From assembly GCF_016836705.1 (NCBI RefSeq), contig NZ_JAFCGY010000002.1:310001-374000 (forward strand): DNA of 64,000 nt. The letters run 5' to 3'. The notes under the pieces are model-generated. The model was not told the DNA's origin. It searched no databases and worked only from the letters and a program-made list of their open reading frames with translations. This document shows positions 36,640 to 44,316 of the stretch, in pieces; the stretch's first letter is position 1; every line of letters starts with the position of its first letter. The DNA comes from Mesorhizobium caraganae. GTDB taxonomy: Bacteria; Pseudomonadota; Alphaproteobacteria; Rhizobiales; Rhizobiaceae. A program made the position numbers and the translations under genes.

Positions 36640-36942
36640 TCAGGCAGCGTAGCCGCCATAGCCACGCGCCACCGGCTTGACCGAGATGATCGGCTGGACA
36701 GGTGGCCAGAGGATGCCGGCCGTCACCGCAAAGGTGATCAGCGCATCGCGCGCGGCCTCAGTCGAGATTTCGCCGGCGCGTGCCGCCTCGCAGGCCCTCA
36801 CCGCGGCGCCATAGCTCAAGCGCCGGCGCGACGGCGGAAATTCGGTCAGGAAATCATGCATTTCGGACAGCGAAGCAAGCATGCGTTTGTGGCCGGCGCC
36901 AACGGTGACGGCAACCGGGGTGAAGAATATCGCGTCGTGCAT
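36640..36942 (-). CDS. DUF982 family protein
   Basis: 100 aa from ATG 36942 with AGAGAGG five bases upstream; a longer open frame exists but has no ribosome site. The layout matches DUF982: an N-terminal PVAVTVGAGHKRMLASLSE, then FPPSRRRLSYGAAVRACEAA and STEAARDALITFAVTAGI. DUF982 proteins are small rhizobial proteins of unknown function, often present as several paralogs. Confidence 0.8.
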   Translation of the reverse strand: MHDAIFFTPVAVTVGAGHKRMLASLSEMHDFLTEFPPSRRRLSYGAAVRACEAARAGEISTEAARDALITFAVTAGILWPPVQPIISVKPVARGYGGYAA

Positions 36943-37109
36943 TCTGGCCTCTCTGGATGGGCGGAAGGGCGACGGTAGCCGCTCTCCGATCAAGGGTTGG
37001 ACGCCGAAAAACGCGGCTGGCGGCCCGAGGTTCCCTGAGAGATGCCATGACAGGGAGATTTGCTTTTTGAGGTCGCTCCCCGGTCGGCATCCGCGGCTGC
37101 GGCCGGCGG

Positions 37110-39191
37110 CTATTTCCACATGCCGCGCATGCGGGCGCCAAGGTCGACCCTGACTTCAGGTCTGTGGCGCGGATCGTCCTTTGCGTGGACGCTCGCCCAC
37201 GAGGTCTGCTCGAAGGCGCCGAGGATCGAGGCCGGGATGAAGCGGCTGCGTGAGGCATAAACGTTGCGGTCGCCGCGCGCCGGCTGGTTGTGCGGATAAA
37301 AGCGCTGCGGCGTCACCAGGTGCAGGCCGTCCTTGGCCCGCGTCATTGCGACGTAAAGCAGCCGGCGCTCCTCCTCGATGTCTTCCTTTGTGCCGACGCC
37401 GAGATCGGCCGGGATGCAGCCATCGACGGTGTTGAGCACGAAGACGTTCTTCCATTCCTGGCCCTTGGCCGAATGGATGGTCGACAAGATCAGATAGTCC
37501 TCGTCGCGATGCGGCAGGCCGGCCTGGTCGCTGGTCGCATCCGGTGGATCAAGCGTCAGTTCGGTCAGGAAGCGCTCGCGCGAGGCGTAGCCGGAGGCGA
37601 TTTGCTCGAGCTGCATGAGGTCGGCTCGCCGCGTCGTTGCATCCTCATGCATGCGCTCAAGATGCGGCTCGTACCACAGCCTGACCTGTTCGAGATCGGC
37701 CGGCCATTTGCCTGACCTGGCGCGCAGGCCGGAAAACAGGGAAACGAAAGCTGGCCAGTCCTCCGCAGCGCGTTGCGGCGGCCGGTAGCGGGCCAGCCCC
37801 ATCGCTTCATCGAGCGATGTCGCCATGGTCTCGACGACGGCGCTGGCCGCCGAAGGGCCGATGCCAGGCAGAAGCTGCAGCACGCGAAAGCCAGCGACAC
37901 GGTCGCGCGGGTTCTCGGCAAAGCGCAGCACCGCCAGCACGTCCTTGACGTGGGCAGCGTCGAGGAATTTCAGCCCGCCGAACTTGACGAACGGGATGTT
38001 GCGGCGCGTCAGCTCGATCTCCAGCGGCCCGCTGTGATGCGAGGCGCGAAACAGCACCGCTTGCGATTTGAGCACCGTGCCGGCCTCGCGCTCGGCAAGG
38101 ATCGCCTGGCAGACATAATTTGCCTGTTCGGCCTCGTCGCGCACGCTGACCAGTTTCGGCTTTTGCGAGGATTTGCGCTCCGACCACAGATTCTTGGTGA
38201 AGCGCTCCGACGCCTCGGAAATCACCGCATTGGCCGCCGCCAAAATGGTCTCGGTCGAGCGGTAGTTGCGCTCGAGCATGATGACGTCTGCGGCTCGCGC
38301 GAATTGCTGGGGGAAATCCAGGATGTTGCGCACCTCAGCGGCGCGGAACGAATAGATCGACTGCGCGTCGTCGCCGACCACCGTCAGTCCGGCGCCGTCC
38401 GGCTTCAGCGCTGAAAGGATCGAGGCCTGCAGCCGGTTGGTGTCCTGGTATTCGTCGACCAGCACATGATCAAAACGGGAAGAAAGATGCGTGGCGATTT
38501 CAGGCTCAACCGCCATCTGCGCCCAGTAGAGCAGGAGGTCGTCGTAATCGAGCACGTTCTGCGCCTGCTTGGCCTCGACATATCCGGCGAACAGCTTTTT
38601 TAGCTGTTCGGCCCACCCCGAGCACCAGGGAAACGCCGCGCCCAGCACCTCGCCGAGCGGCGCCTGCGCGTTGACAGTGCGCGAATAGATCGCCAGGCAC
38701 GTGCCCTTGGTCGGAAAACGGCTTTCGGTCTTGGAAAAGCCGAACTCATGTCGGGCAAGATTCATCAGGTCGGCGGAATCCTCCCGGTCGTGGATGGTAA
38801 AGGCCGGATCGAGGCCGATCGTCAGCGCATAGTCGCGCAGCAACCGGGCGCCGATGCCGTGAAACGTGCCCGCCCAGGCCAGCGCGTCGGCGATGACGGA
38901 CGCGTCGCGGCCCAGCACCTCGCCGGCAATGCGTTCGACCCGCCTGGCCATTTCGGTGGCGGCGCGGCGCGAGAACGTCATCAGCAGGATGCGCCTCGGA
39001 TCGGCGCCCTTGACGATCAAGTGCGCAACCCGGTGGGCCAGCGTGTTGGTCTTGCCGGAGCCGGCGCCCGCGATCACCAGCAACGGTCCCGCGATCTGGC
39101 CATCGCCATGTTCGACGGCCAGCCGCTGCTCGGCGTTGAGCTTGGCGAGATAGGCGGGCTGCAGGGTCGAATCATTGATGGCGATGGTCAT
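37110..39191 (-). CDS. UvrD/Rep-family (SF1A) DNA helicase
   Basis: 693 aa. Q motif LNAEQRLAVEH at ~18, Walker A GAGSGKT at 42-48, Walker B VDEYQD at 245-250, motif III GDDAQSIYSFR, then RNYRST and, toward the end, ILSTIHSAKGQEWKNVFVLN and RRLLYVAMTRAKDGL (motifs V and VI). The C-terminal tail is short. Unwinds DNA 3'-5' in repair or replication. I cannot say which of UvrD, PcrA or a distinct rhizobial type it is. Confidence 0.93.
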   Translation of the reverse strand: MTIAINDSTLQPAYLAKLNAEQRLAVEHGDGQIAGPLLVIAGAGSGKTNTLAHRVAHLIVKGADPRRILLMTFSRRAATEMARRVERIAGEVLGRDASVIADALAWAGTFHGIGARLLRDYALTIGLDPAFTIHDREDSADLMNLARHEFGFSKTESRFPTKGTCLAIYSRTVNAQAPLGEVLGAAFPWCSGWAEQLKKLFAGYVEAKQAQNVLDYDDLLLYWAQMAVEPEIATHLSSRFDHVLVDEYQDTNRLQASILSALKPDGAGLTVVGDDAQSIYSFRAAEVRNILDFPQQFARAADVIMLERNYRSTETILAAANAVISEASERFTKNLWSERKSSQKPKLVSVRDEAEQANYVCQAILAEREAGTVLKSQAVLFRASHHSGPLEIELTRRNIPFVKFGGLKFLDAAHVKDVLAVLRFAENPRDRVAGFRVLQLLPGIGPSAASAVVETMATSLDEAMGLARYRPPQRAAEDWPAFVSLFSGLRARSGKWPADLEQVRLWYEPHLERMHEDATTRRADLMQLEQIASGYASRERFLTELTLDPPDATSDQAGLPHRDEDYLILSTIHSAKGQEWKNVFVLNTVDGCIPADLGVGTKEDIEEERRLLYVAMTRAKDGLHLVTPQRFYPHNQPARGDRNVYASRSRFIPASILGAFEQTSWASVHAKDDPRHRPEVRVDLGARMRGMWK

Positions 39192-39280
39192 CGCCCATCA
39201 AGCATCGTTTCTGCTTTGTTCGCAACGGGCTAGCGCAGCCCGGCCTCTACCGGGCCTTTATCCCTGTGGGGATGGCTGGC

Positions 39281-39445
39281 CTACCTCCGCGGAGCGACTC
39301 CCATTGCCGCCGACTGGCGTCGCAAGGTGCGTTCATCGCCGGGCATCGGCAGCGGATCGAAATCGTCAGGCACCTCGTCGATGACTTTTCTGACGGCACG
39401 ATAGGCCGCATAGGCGACAAGGCCGGTTATGAGCAGACGGATCAT
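39281..39445 (-). CDS. 54-residue membrane-anchored peptide
   Basis: 54 aa from ATG 39445, preceded by AAGGAG at nine bases. Residues 3-20 (RLLITGLVAYAAYRAVRK) form one amphipathic or membrane helix; then a charged tail (DEVPDDFDPLPMPGDERTLR). The strong ribosome site supports it. No family known. Confidence 0.65.
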   Translation of the reverse strand: MIRLLITGLVAYAAYRAVRKVIDEVPDDFDPLPMPGDERTLRRQSAAMGVAPRR

Positions 39446-39585
39446 GGCGCGATCTCCTTCGGGCAACCAACCCCGGGGGGCGGCATTTGGTTCCAGCCGG
39501 CGGGAGGCGTCGCCTGCGGGCGTGCAACCAAAGCCGAACCACCTCGTTGCCTTTACGAAGGAGAGGGCAGACCCAGGAGGATGCC

Positions 39586-39744
39586 ATGAAGAGGCTTCTG
39601 ATTCTGTTTGCCGCAGGCCTGGCGCTCGCGGCCTGCGACAGCGACATCCAGCCAACCAAAGCCCCGGTGCTCGATCAAACGCCGCAGACGGATTCGGCGC
39701 CAAAGCCGGCAACTGGTGGCGAACAACCGTCACCGGCGCAATAA
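39586..39744 (+). CDS. small lipoprotein
   Basis: 52 aa from ATG 39586 with AGGAGG upstream. The signal peptide ends in a lipobox (LALAAC, Cys17), followed by a Pro-, Thr- and Gln-rich tail of about 35 residues. Probably an outer- or inner-membrane lipoprotein of the short spacer type. The longer frame from 39487 has no ribosome site. Confidence 0.75.
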   Translation: MKRLLILFAAGLALAACDSDIQPTKAPVLDQTPQTDSAPKPATGGEQPSPAQ

Positions 39745-39788
39745 TCGTCTCAAAATAGGGTGAAGCGAAACGGCGCCTGAGTGAAGAA

Positions 39789-39826
39789 GGCCGGCGCTGC
39801 TCGGGAGGAAGCTGAAAGCGCCGGCC
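39789..39826. other. stem-loop
   Basis: GGCCGGCGCT at 39789-39798 pairs perfectly with AGCGCCGGCC at 39817-39826 across an 18-base loop, with no T-run. It lies 44 bases beyond the lipoprotein stop; it may be the 3' end of that transcript. Confidence 0.45.
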
Positions 39827-40004
39827 AAGCGGGAAAACAGGCCCGCCGCACGACCGAAGATAGCTGAGTCTTTCCTCTGCGTCATGAGGTGGCCCGCATT
39901 GACCTGCCTCATGACGGCGCTCCTGCACAAAATCAGCAGAAAACCCTGAAATCCTGCAGCATCTCGCCACGGCTGGTCCGCTATGCACCGGTACAGCCGG
40001 AAAG

Positions 40005-40433
40005 ATGAAAAAGCTTCTGCCCGGTGCCCTCATATTCGCCTCGATCACAATCGCGGCGCTGGTCTTGTGGACCGTGGTCTACAACCATTGGGAACGGCTG
40101 AGCGACCGTCAGCTGATCGCGATAGCGGTTGCCGATGCTGTAAAATCTGCACATGGCCCGATCAAATACAGTTCCGCTGACGAACTGATGAGGCTCAATC
40201 CGGGATGCTGCATTGTCCGGCATTCGGGCCATGAATGGTTGGGGTTCCCGGCGAGGCTGTACGAGGACGACCTCTCGGTGGTGCAGATGAGCTACATGAT
40301 CGGCGGAATATCCCAGACGTATTATTTGGAAGAATTCGCAATCGACGCCGATGGCAAAATACTGGAGACCAGGGGCATTGAGGAAAATACCCGAAGCCGC
40401 TGGGAGGCAACTACGGTGACGCGCGAAAGATAG
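40005..40433 (+). CDS. membrane-anchored protein, hypothetical
   Basis: 142 aa. One N-terminal helix (GALIFASITIAALVLWTVVY) followed by ~115 residues likely outside the cytoplasm, with a CC pair (NPGCCIVRHSG). GGAAAG stands just upstream of the ATG. The soluble part (FPARLYEDDLSVVQMSYMIG) is not one I recognise. Confidence 0.7.
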   Translation: MKKLLPGALIFASITIAALVLWTVVYNHWERLSDRQLIAIAVADAVKSAHGPIKYSSADELMRLNPGCCIVRHSGHEWLGFPARLYEDDLSVVQMSYMIGGISQTYYLEEFAIDADGKILETRGIEENTRSRWEATTVTRER

Positions 40434-40467
40434 CAGCGCTGGGCAAGAACTCTCAGTAGGAGCGACC

Positions 40468-41436
40468 TCAGGCCATAGCCTGCCGCAGCACCGGGCCGCT
40501 GGCGATCTCGGCGTCCAGCTGGCACTGCGTCAGCGCCGCCTCGGCCATGATCCACTGCTTGAACAGTTCCACTTTGCGCGCATAGGGCGCGGTGACCGGG
40601 CTGACGAAATACCAGCCGGCGGTGTTGGGGTGATGTACGGCAAACGGCGCCACCAGCCGCTCGGCGCGGATGTCACTGGCCATATAGGCGCGGTTGGCGA
40701 CTGCAAAGCCCATTCCGGCATTGGCCGCCTCATAGGACATCATGCAGGAATCGAAATAGATGCTCTTGGCCTCGCCGAGTACCGAACTCGCGCCGGCAAA
40801 ACCCAGCCACGACTGCCAGTTCTGCGTGCAGGTGTCGGAATGCAGCAGCGTAAAATGCCTGAGGTCGTCCGGCGTCACCTTTGACACCGGCTTGCCGCCG
40901 AGAATCTCCTGGAACAGCTTCCTGCTGCATACCGGCGTCAAATCCTCCTTGAACAAGAGGTCCGCCGCCAGGTCCGGAAAGTTCCCGTCTCCATAGCGGA
41001 TCTCAAGGTCGAACTCGGAAGTGGCGAACTCATTGGTGGCGTAGGAGGTCGAGACGCGCATCTCGATTTCGGGATATTGCCGCTGGAACAGCGGCAGCCG
41101 CGGAAACAGCCAACGCGCGGCGAAAGTCGGCAGCACCGAAATCTTCAGCACATGCGCCTGCGACTGTCCGGTCGCTTCCATGCTGGCCGCCACGATCCGC
41201 TCCAATGCCTCGCGAACGCGCGACACATAGGTCTCGCCCTCGGGCGTCAGCGAAACGGCATTGCCGCCACGCTGGAAGATCTTGAAGCGCAGCTGATCCT
41301 CGAGGCTCTTGACGCGCTGGCTGACCGCGGAGGCAGTAATGAACTGCTCTTCGCCGGCGCGCGTAAAGTTACGGTGCCGGGCGGCACTTTCGACAATCTT
41401 CAGCGAATTGAGGTTGACCTGACTGAGCAGACGCAC
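40468..41436 (-). CDS. LysR-family regulator (GcvA-like)
   Basis: 322 aa. N-terminal winged helix-turn-helix: NFTRAGEEQFITASAVSQRV then KSLEDQLRFKIFQRGGNAVS. The substrate-binding domain has the GcvA-like start ISVLPTFAARWLFPRLPLFQ. It is divergent from the oxygenase-exporter genes over ~110 bp, so it most likely controls them in response to their substrate or product. No operator was decided; AATTT-N12-AAATT at ~41480 is a candidate. Confidence 0.9.
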   Translation of the reverse strand: MRLLSQVNLNSLKIVESAARHRNFTRAGEEQFITASAVSQRVKSLEDQLRFKIFQRGGNAVSLTPEGETYVSRVREALERIVAASMEATGQSQAHVLKISVLPTFAARWLFPRLPLFQRQYPEIEMRVSTSYATNEFATSEFDLEIRYGDGNFPDLAADLLFKEDLTPVCSRKLFQEILGGKPVSKVTPDDLRHFTLLHSDTCTQNWQSWLGFAGASSVLGEAKSIYFDSCMMSYEAANAGMGFAVANRAYMASDIRAERLVAPFAVHHPNTAGWYFVSPVTAPYARKVELFKQWIMAEAALTQCQLDAEIASGPVLRQAMA

Positions 41437-41547
41437 GTGTTTCGACCTTAAGCTGGGCTTACACTAGCACCAGCATTCCTAATTTTACAGGGGTGGGGAA
41501 ATTAATCGACTGTTTACCAAGTGATGCCCCCACCCTGGAGAAGTAGA

Positions 41548-42381
41548 ATGAACGCCCATACCATTCCCGATTTGCGCTATGCGATGAGCCGTGAAGCCAT
41601 TATCGGTCACGAAACAGCCTGGAAAGTGTCGAGTTTTGGCGTTGCGCAGTATCTGCACGGCTACGACCCGGCGTTGCTGGCGGCGATCGAGGAGGCGGCG
41701 TTGAAGCTCAAGGCCAGCCACGCCGTGCACAAGCATCTCGATCTGACCTTCATCACCGGCGCCGATCGCTTCATTCCGGAGATCAAGGAACTGCTGCATG
41801 ACAAGCTGCGCCTGGAGCGTCTGTCCGACATGATGGGCACCAAGCTCGAGCCTTACCCGCTGTCGATCGTCGGCTCGACCGTCACCTTTATGAATCCCAA
41901 GGATGGCGCCGTCGATTGGCATTGCGACGGTGTTCCGGTCACCGAACTCATTCCGCTGTCGATCAGCAATCCGCTAGTTGGCGGCCATCTCGAAATCTAC
42001 TGCGACGATTCCGAGACCGGCCGCGCCATCCTCGAATCCGGCCGCGAAATCCCGCGCAACCGTATCATGCGCATCGACCACAAGATGAACTACGCGACGC
42101 TCGGGCAGTTTCTCGGCGTTCTGCACCGGACGGCACCGATCCAGTTCGGTGACCGCGTCACGCTGGTGCTCAACCAGCGCTCGGTGGCCAAGCCCTATGT
42201 CGATGACAACCGCATGTTCTATCTCGCAGCCGACAATGATCATGATCGCGAATGGGTCAACGAGCTGGCCGAAGACGTCTGGACAAACCAGTTGCCGGCC
42301 TATCGCCGCTTCGAGGAAGAGCGTTCGGTTGCGGCGGCGACCGATGCGCCGTTCCCGGGCGGCTCAAGGGAATCATGGTAG
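41548..42381 (+). CDS. Fe(II)/2-oxoglutarate-dependent dioxygenase-like enzyme
   Basis: 277 aa from ATG 41548, which has GGAGAAG upstream (the frame opens at 41521). The double-stranded beta-helix iron site is visible: WHCDGVPVTELIPLSI gives His125 and Asp127, LGVLHRTAPIQFGDRV gives His193 and the 2-oxoglutarate-binding Arg203 ten residues on. HxD, rather than HxG, points to hydroxylation, not halogenation. The family name is not clear to me. The context (DMT exporter, LysR regulator) suggests modification of a small molecule, perhaps an amino acid, that is then exported. Confidence 0.75.
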   Translation: MNAHTIPDLRYAMSREAIIGHETAWKVSSFGVAQYLHGYDPALLAAIEEAALKLKASHAVHKHLDLTFITGADRFIPEIKELLHDKLRLERLSDMMGTKLEPYPLSIVGSTVTFMNPKDGAVDWHCDGVPVTELIPLSISNPLVGGHLEIYCDDSETGRAILESGREIPRNRIMRIDHKMNYATLGQFLGVLHRTAPIQFGDRVTLVLNQRSVAKPYVDDNRMFYLAADNDHDREWVNELAEDVWTNQLPAYRRFEEERSVAAATDAPFPGGSRESW

Positions 42382-42430
42382 CCAGTGTATAGAAGTGGAC
42401 ACCGGTTTGACCGTCGGTTCGGAAGAAATC

Positions 42431-43357
42431 ATGGTCGGCGACAGGGACAGGGCGCCGTCCCGGCCTTCCCGGGACGGGTCGGGCTCGCCCTCGGCCCTGG
42501 TCTTCGCCGCCGGCGCGGTCGCCCTTTGGTCGACCAACGCGCTGGTCGGCAAATCCCTGCTGGCCAGCCATCCGGTGTCGCTGGTTCAGTTGCTGCAGTT
42601 TTGCGGAGCGGCGCTGGTGTTCGCCGTTATCCATTTGGCGAGCCGCAAGAACGCGACGCCGGAAAACGCAGCCACAGGCGCCCGGGCGGTCGCGGTCGGC
42701 ATCATCGGCCTGGTCGGCACCATGGTGCTGCAATACATCGCCTTTGCCTCCATGCCGGTGATCGAGGCCAATCTCGTTGCCTACACCTGGCCGCTGATGG
42801 TTGCGGCGGCGGTCATCGTGCTGGCCAAGCCGCAGCGCCCTGTGCTTCTCGGCTTGACTGCCGTGCTCGGCTTTGTCGGCGTGGCGCTGGTGATCTCGGG
42901 TGGTCGCGGCCAGCCATTTCTCCAGGGCAGTATCGTCGGCTATCTCGCCGCCTTCGGCTCGGCGCTGTGCATGGCGTTCTATTCGATCGCGGTCGCTCGC
43001 CTGGCCATTCCGTCGGAACGTTTGCTTTTGCCTTCGGCACTGGTCGGCGTCGGCCTGACCTTGCTGTGGTGTGTTCACGACGGCACGGCCTGGCCAACTG
43101 GCGCGGACCTCCTGCTTGGCCTCTATCTCGGCGCCGGTCCGATGGGGCTGGGCTATTATTTCTGGTCACGCGCCTTGAAGCTCGAAGGCGGCGGCAAGGT
43201 TGCGATTGTCGCCTATCTGACGCCGATCGCCTCGACGCTGCTGCTGACGCTGTCTGGTGAAAGGCTGACGCTGACCGCGATAGCCGGTGCGGTCCTCGTC
43301 ATCGGTAGTTGCATTGCGGTGGGCATAGAACGCTCGGAGGCTGAAAACCATGCTTGA
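42431..43357 (+). CDS. EamA/DMT-family transporter
   Basis: 308 aa from ATG 42431, with GGAAG six bases upstream. Two EamA halves of five helices each follow a short basic N-terminus: AAGAVALWSTNALVGKSLLA opens the first half and LGLYLGAGPMGLGYYFWSRA lies in the second. Inner-membrane exporter. It begins 49 bases after the 2OG-enzyme stop, and its end overlaps the next small gene by eight bases, so all three are probably one operon. Confidence 0.9.
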   Translation: MVGDRDRAPSRPSRDGSGSPSALVFAAGAVALWSTNALVGKSLLASHPVSLVQLLQFCGAALVFAVIHLASRKNATPENAATGARAVAVGIIGLVGTMVLQYIAFASMPVIEANLVAYTWPLMVAAAVIVLAKPQRPVLLGLTAVLGFVGVALVISGGRGQPFLQGSIVGYLAAFGSALCMAFYSIAVARLAIPSERLLLPSALVGVGLTLLWCVHDGTAWPTGADLLLGLYLGAGPMGLGYYFWSRALKLEGGGKVAIVAYLTPIASTLLLTLSGERLTLTAIAGAVLVIGSCIAVGIERSEAENHA

Positions 43358-43568
43358 CGACGATGAACGCCTCGCCAGACAGGAAGCATGCTGGCTGATC
43401 AAGGAGTTCGGCGCCGAGGCGCCGCTCTATGCCGCGATGAAAGCCGAAAAGGCGATCGAGCAAAAAGACTTCGGGCGGTGCGCCCGCTGGAAACGTATTC
43501 TAGAGATATTGGCCGACTCCGGACCCGTCAGTTCCGCAACGGCGAAATCAGCTGCTTCGAAGTATTAG
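43350..43568 (+). CDS. 72-residue conserved-looking protein
   Basis: 72 aa soluble helical protein (ARQEACWLIKEFGAEAPLYA and CARWKRILEILADSG), overlapping the exporter stop by eight bases. It resembles small rhizobial proteins with an ELWxxA..GxxA..AxxRA pattern, but I cannot name the family. Translational coupling suggests it is made with the exporter. Confidence 0.55.
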   Translation: MLDDDERLARQEACWLIKEFGAEAPLYAAMKAEKAIEQKDFGRCARWKRILEILADSGPVSSATAKSAASKY

Positions 43569-43578
43569 ATTTTCTAAT

Positions 43579-43592
43579 TTGCAACGTTGCAA
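43579..43592. promoter_or_regulatory. perfect palindrome upstream of mucR
   Basis: TTGCAACGTTGCAA at 43579-43592, a perfect 14-base palindrome between the small gene and mucR. It lies within an AT-rich patch (TTTTCTAATTTG to the left). It could be an operator for mucR, possibly autoregulation as seen for MucR/Ros proteins. Confidence 0.5.
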
Positions 43593-43735
43593 CCTGATGT
43601 GGAAATATCCTCCTGCACCGATTCTTGATGATTTACTGACGCTTAACGACCCGCTGGGGGGGCTGTTAAGTGGATACATCGAGAACACTCTTCAAAAAAA
43701 GCCGGCAACTGCATCACCGGCGGGAGAAAAACAAA

Positions 43736-44182
43736 TTGCAAACTCTCGACAATAAGACTGCTATTGAACTGACCGCCGACATTGTATCGGCCTATGTCGG
43801 CAACAATCCACTGCCAGCTTCTAGTCTACCGGACTTGATCGCAAGCGTCAGCGCTTCGGTTCGTAAGTTGGGCAGTGCCGCCGCCGTGGAGAGCCCTGTG
43901 CTTAACCCGGCCGTCAATCCGAAGCGTTCGGTGTTTCCCGACCACATCGTCTGCCTCGAGGACGGCAAGAAATTCAAGTCGCTGAAGCGCCACTTGATGA
44001 CCGATCATGGCCTCAGCCCGGACGGGTATCGCACCAAATGGAGCTTGCCGCCGGACTATCCGATGGTGGCGCCGAACTATTCCGCGACCCGTTCGGCATT
44101 GGCCAAATCCTCGGGCCTCGGCCGCAAGCCGGCCACGCCTGCGGCTGCAGCCAAGGTGACGAAGCGCAAGACGAAGGCCTGA
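43736..44182 (+). CDS. mucR: MucR/Ros-family zinc-finger regulator
   Basis: 148 aa from TTG 43736 (GGGAG nine bases upstream; GTG 43670 is an alternative with extra residues). N-terminal AIELTADIVSAYVGNNPLPA is the MucR oligomerisation part; then VFPDHIVCLEDGKKFKSLKR with the C2H2-type zinc ligands (Cys, then His in RHLMTDHGLS), and KWSLPPDYPMVAPNYSATRS at the end. Basic C-terminal tail. MucR silences AT-rich promoters of exopolysaccharide and motility genes in rhizobia. Candidate target at 15259-15313. Confidence 0.93.
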   Translation: MQTLDNKTAIELTADIVSAYVGNNPLPASSLPDLIASVSASVRKLGSAAAVESPVLNPAVNPKRSVFPDHIVCLEDGKKFKSLKRHLMTDHGLSPDGYRTKWSLPPDYPMVAPNYSATRSALAKSSGLGRKPATPAAAAKVTKRKTKA

Positions 44183-44221
44183 CCTAGGTCGTCTCTGAAA
44201 GTTAGCAGTTTGCAGTCATGG

Positions 44222-44248
44222 ACGGCGCGCTTCAGGCGCGCCGTTTTC
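44222..44248 (+). terminator. intrinsic terminator of mucR
   Basis: Perfect 9 bp stem ACGGCGCGC (44222-44230) / GCGCGCCGT (44236-44244), 5-base loop, then TTTC. It lies 40 bases after the mucR stop. Confidence 0.75.
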
Positions 44249-44316
44249 ATGCCTTATGCCCCCGCCGGCCCTCCAAGCCCTTGCGAAGCGCCGCCCTCCC
44301 GTGCAAAAGCCCCGGC

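Noticed and set aside
36943..37119. Longer DUF982 form from 37119
   Set aside because: The extra part overlaps the helicase 3' end, has no ribosome site, and the family begins near the ATG at 36942.
41548..42381. Non-heme iron halogenase in place of a hydroxylase
   Set aside because: The proximal motif is H-x-D, which keeps the carboxylate ligand; halogenases have Gly or Ala there.
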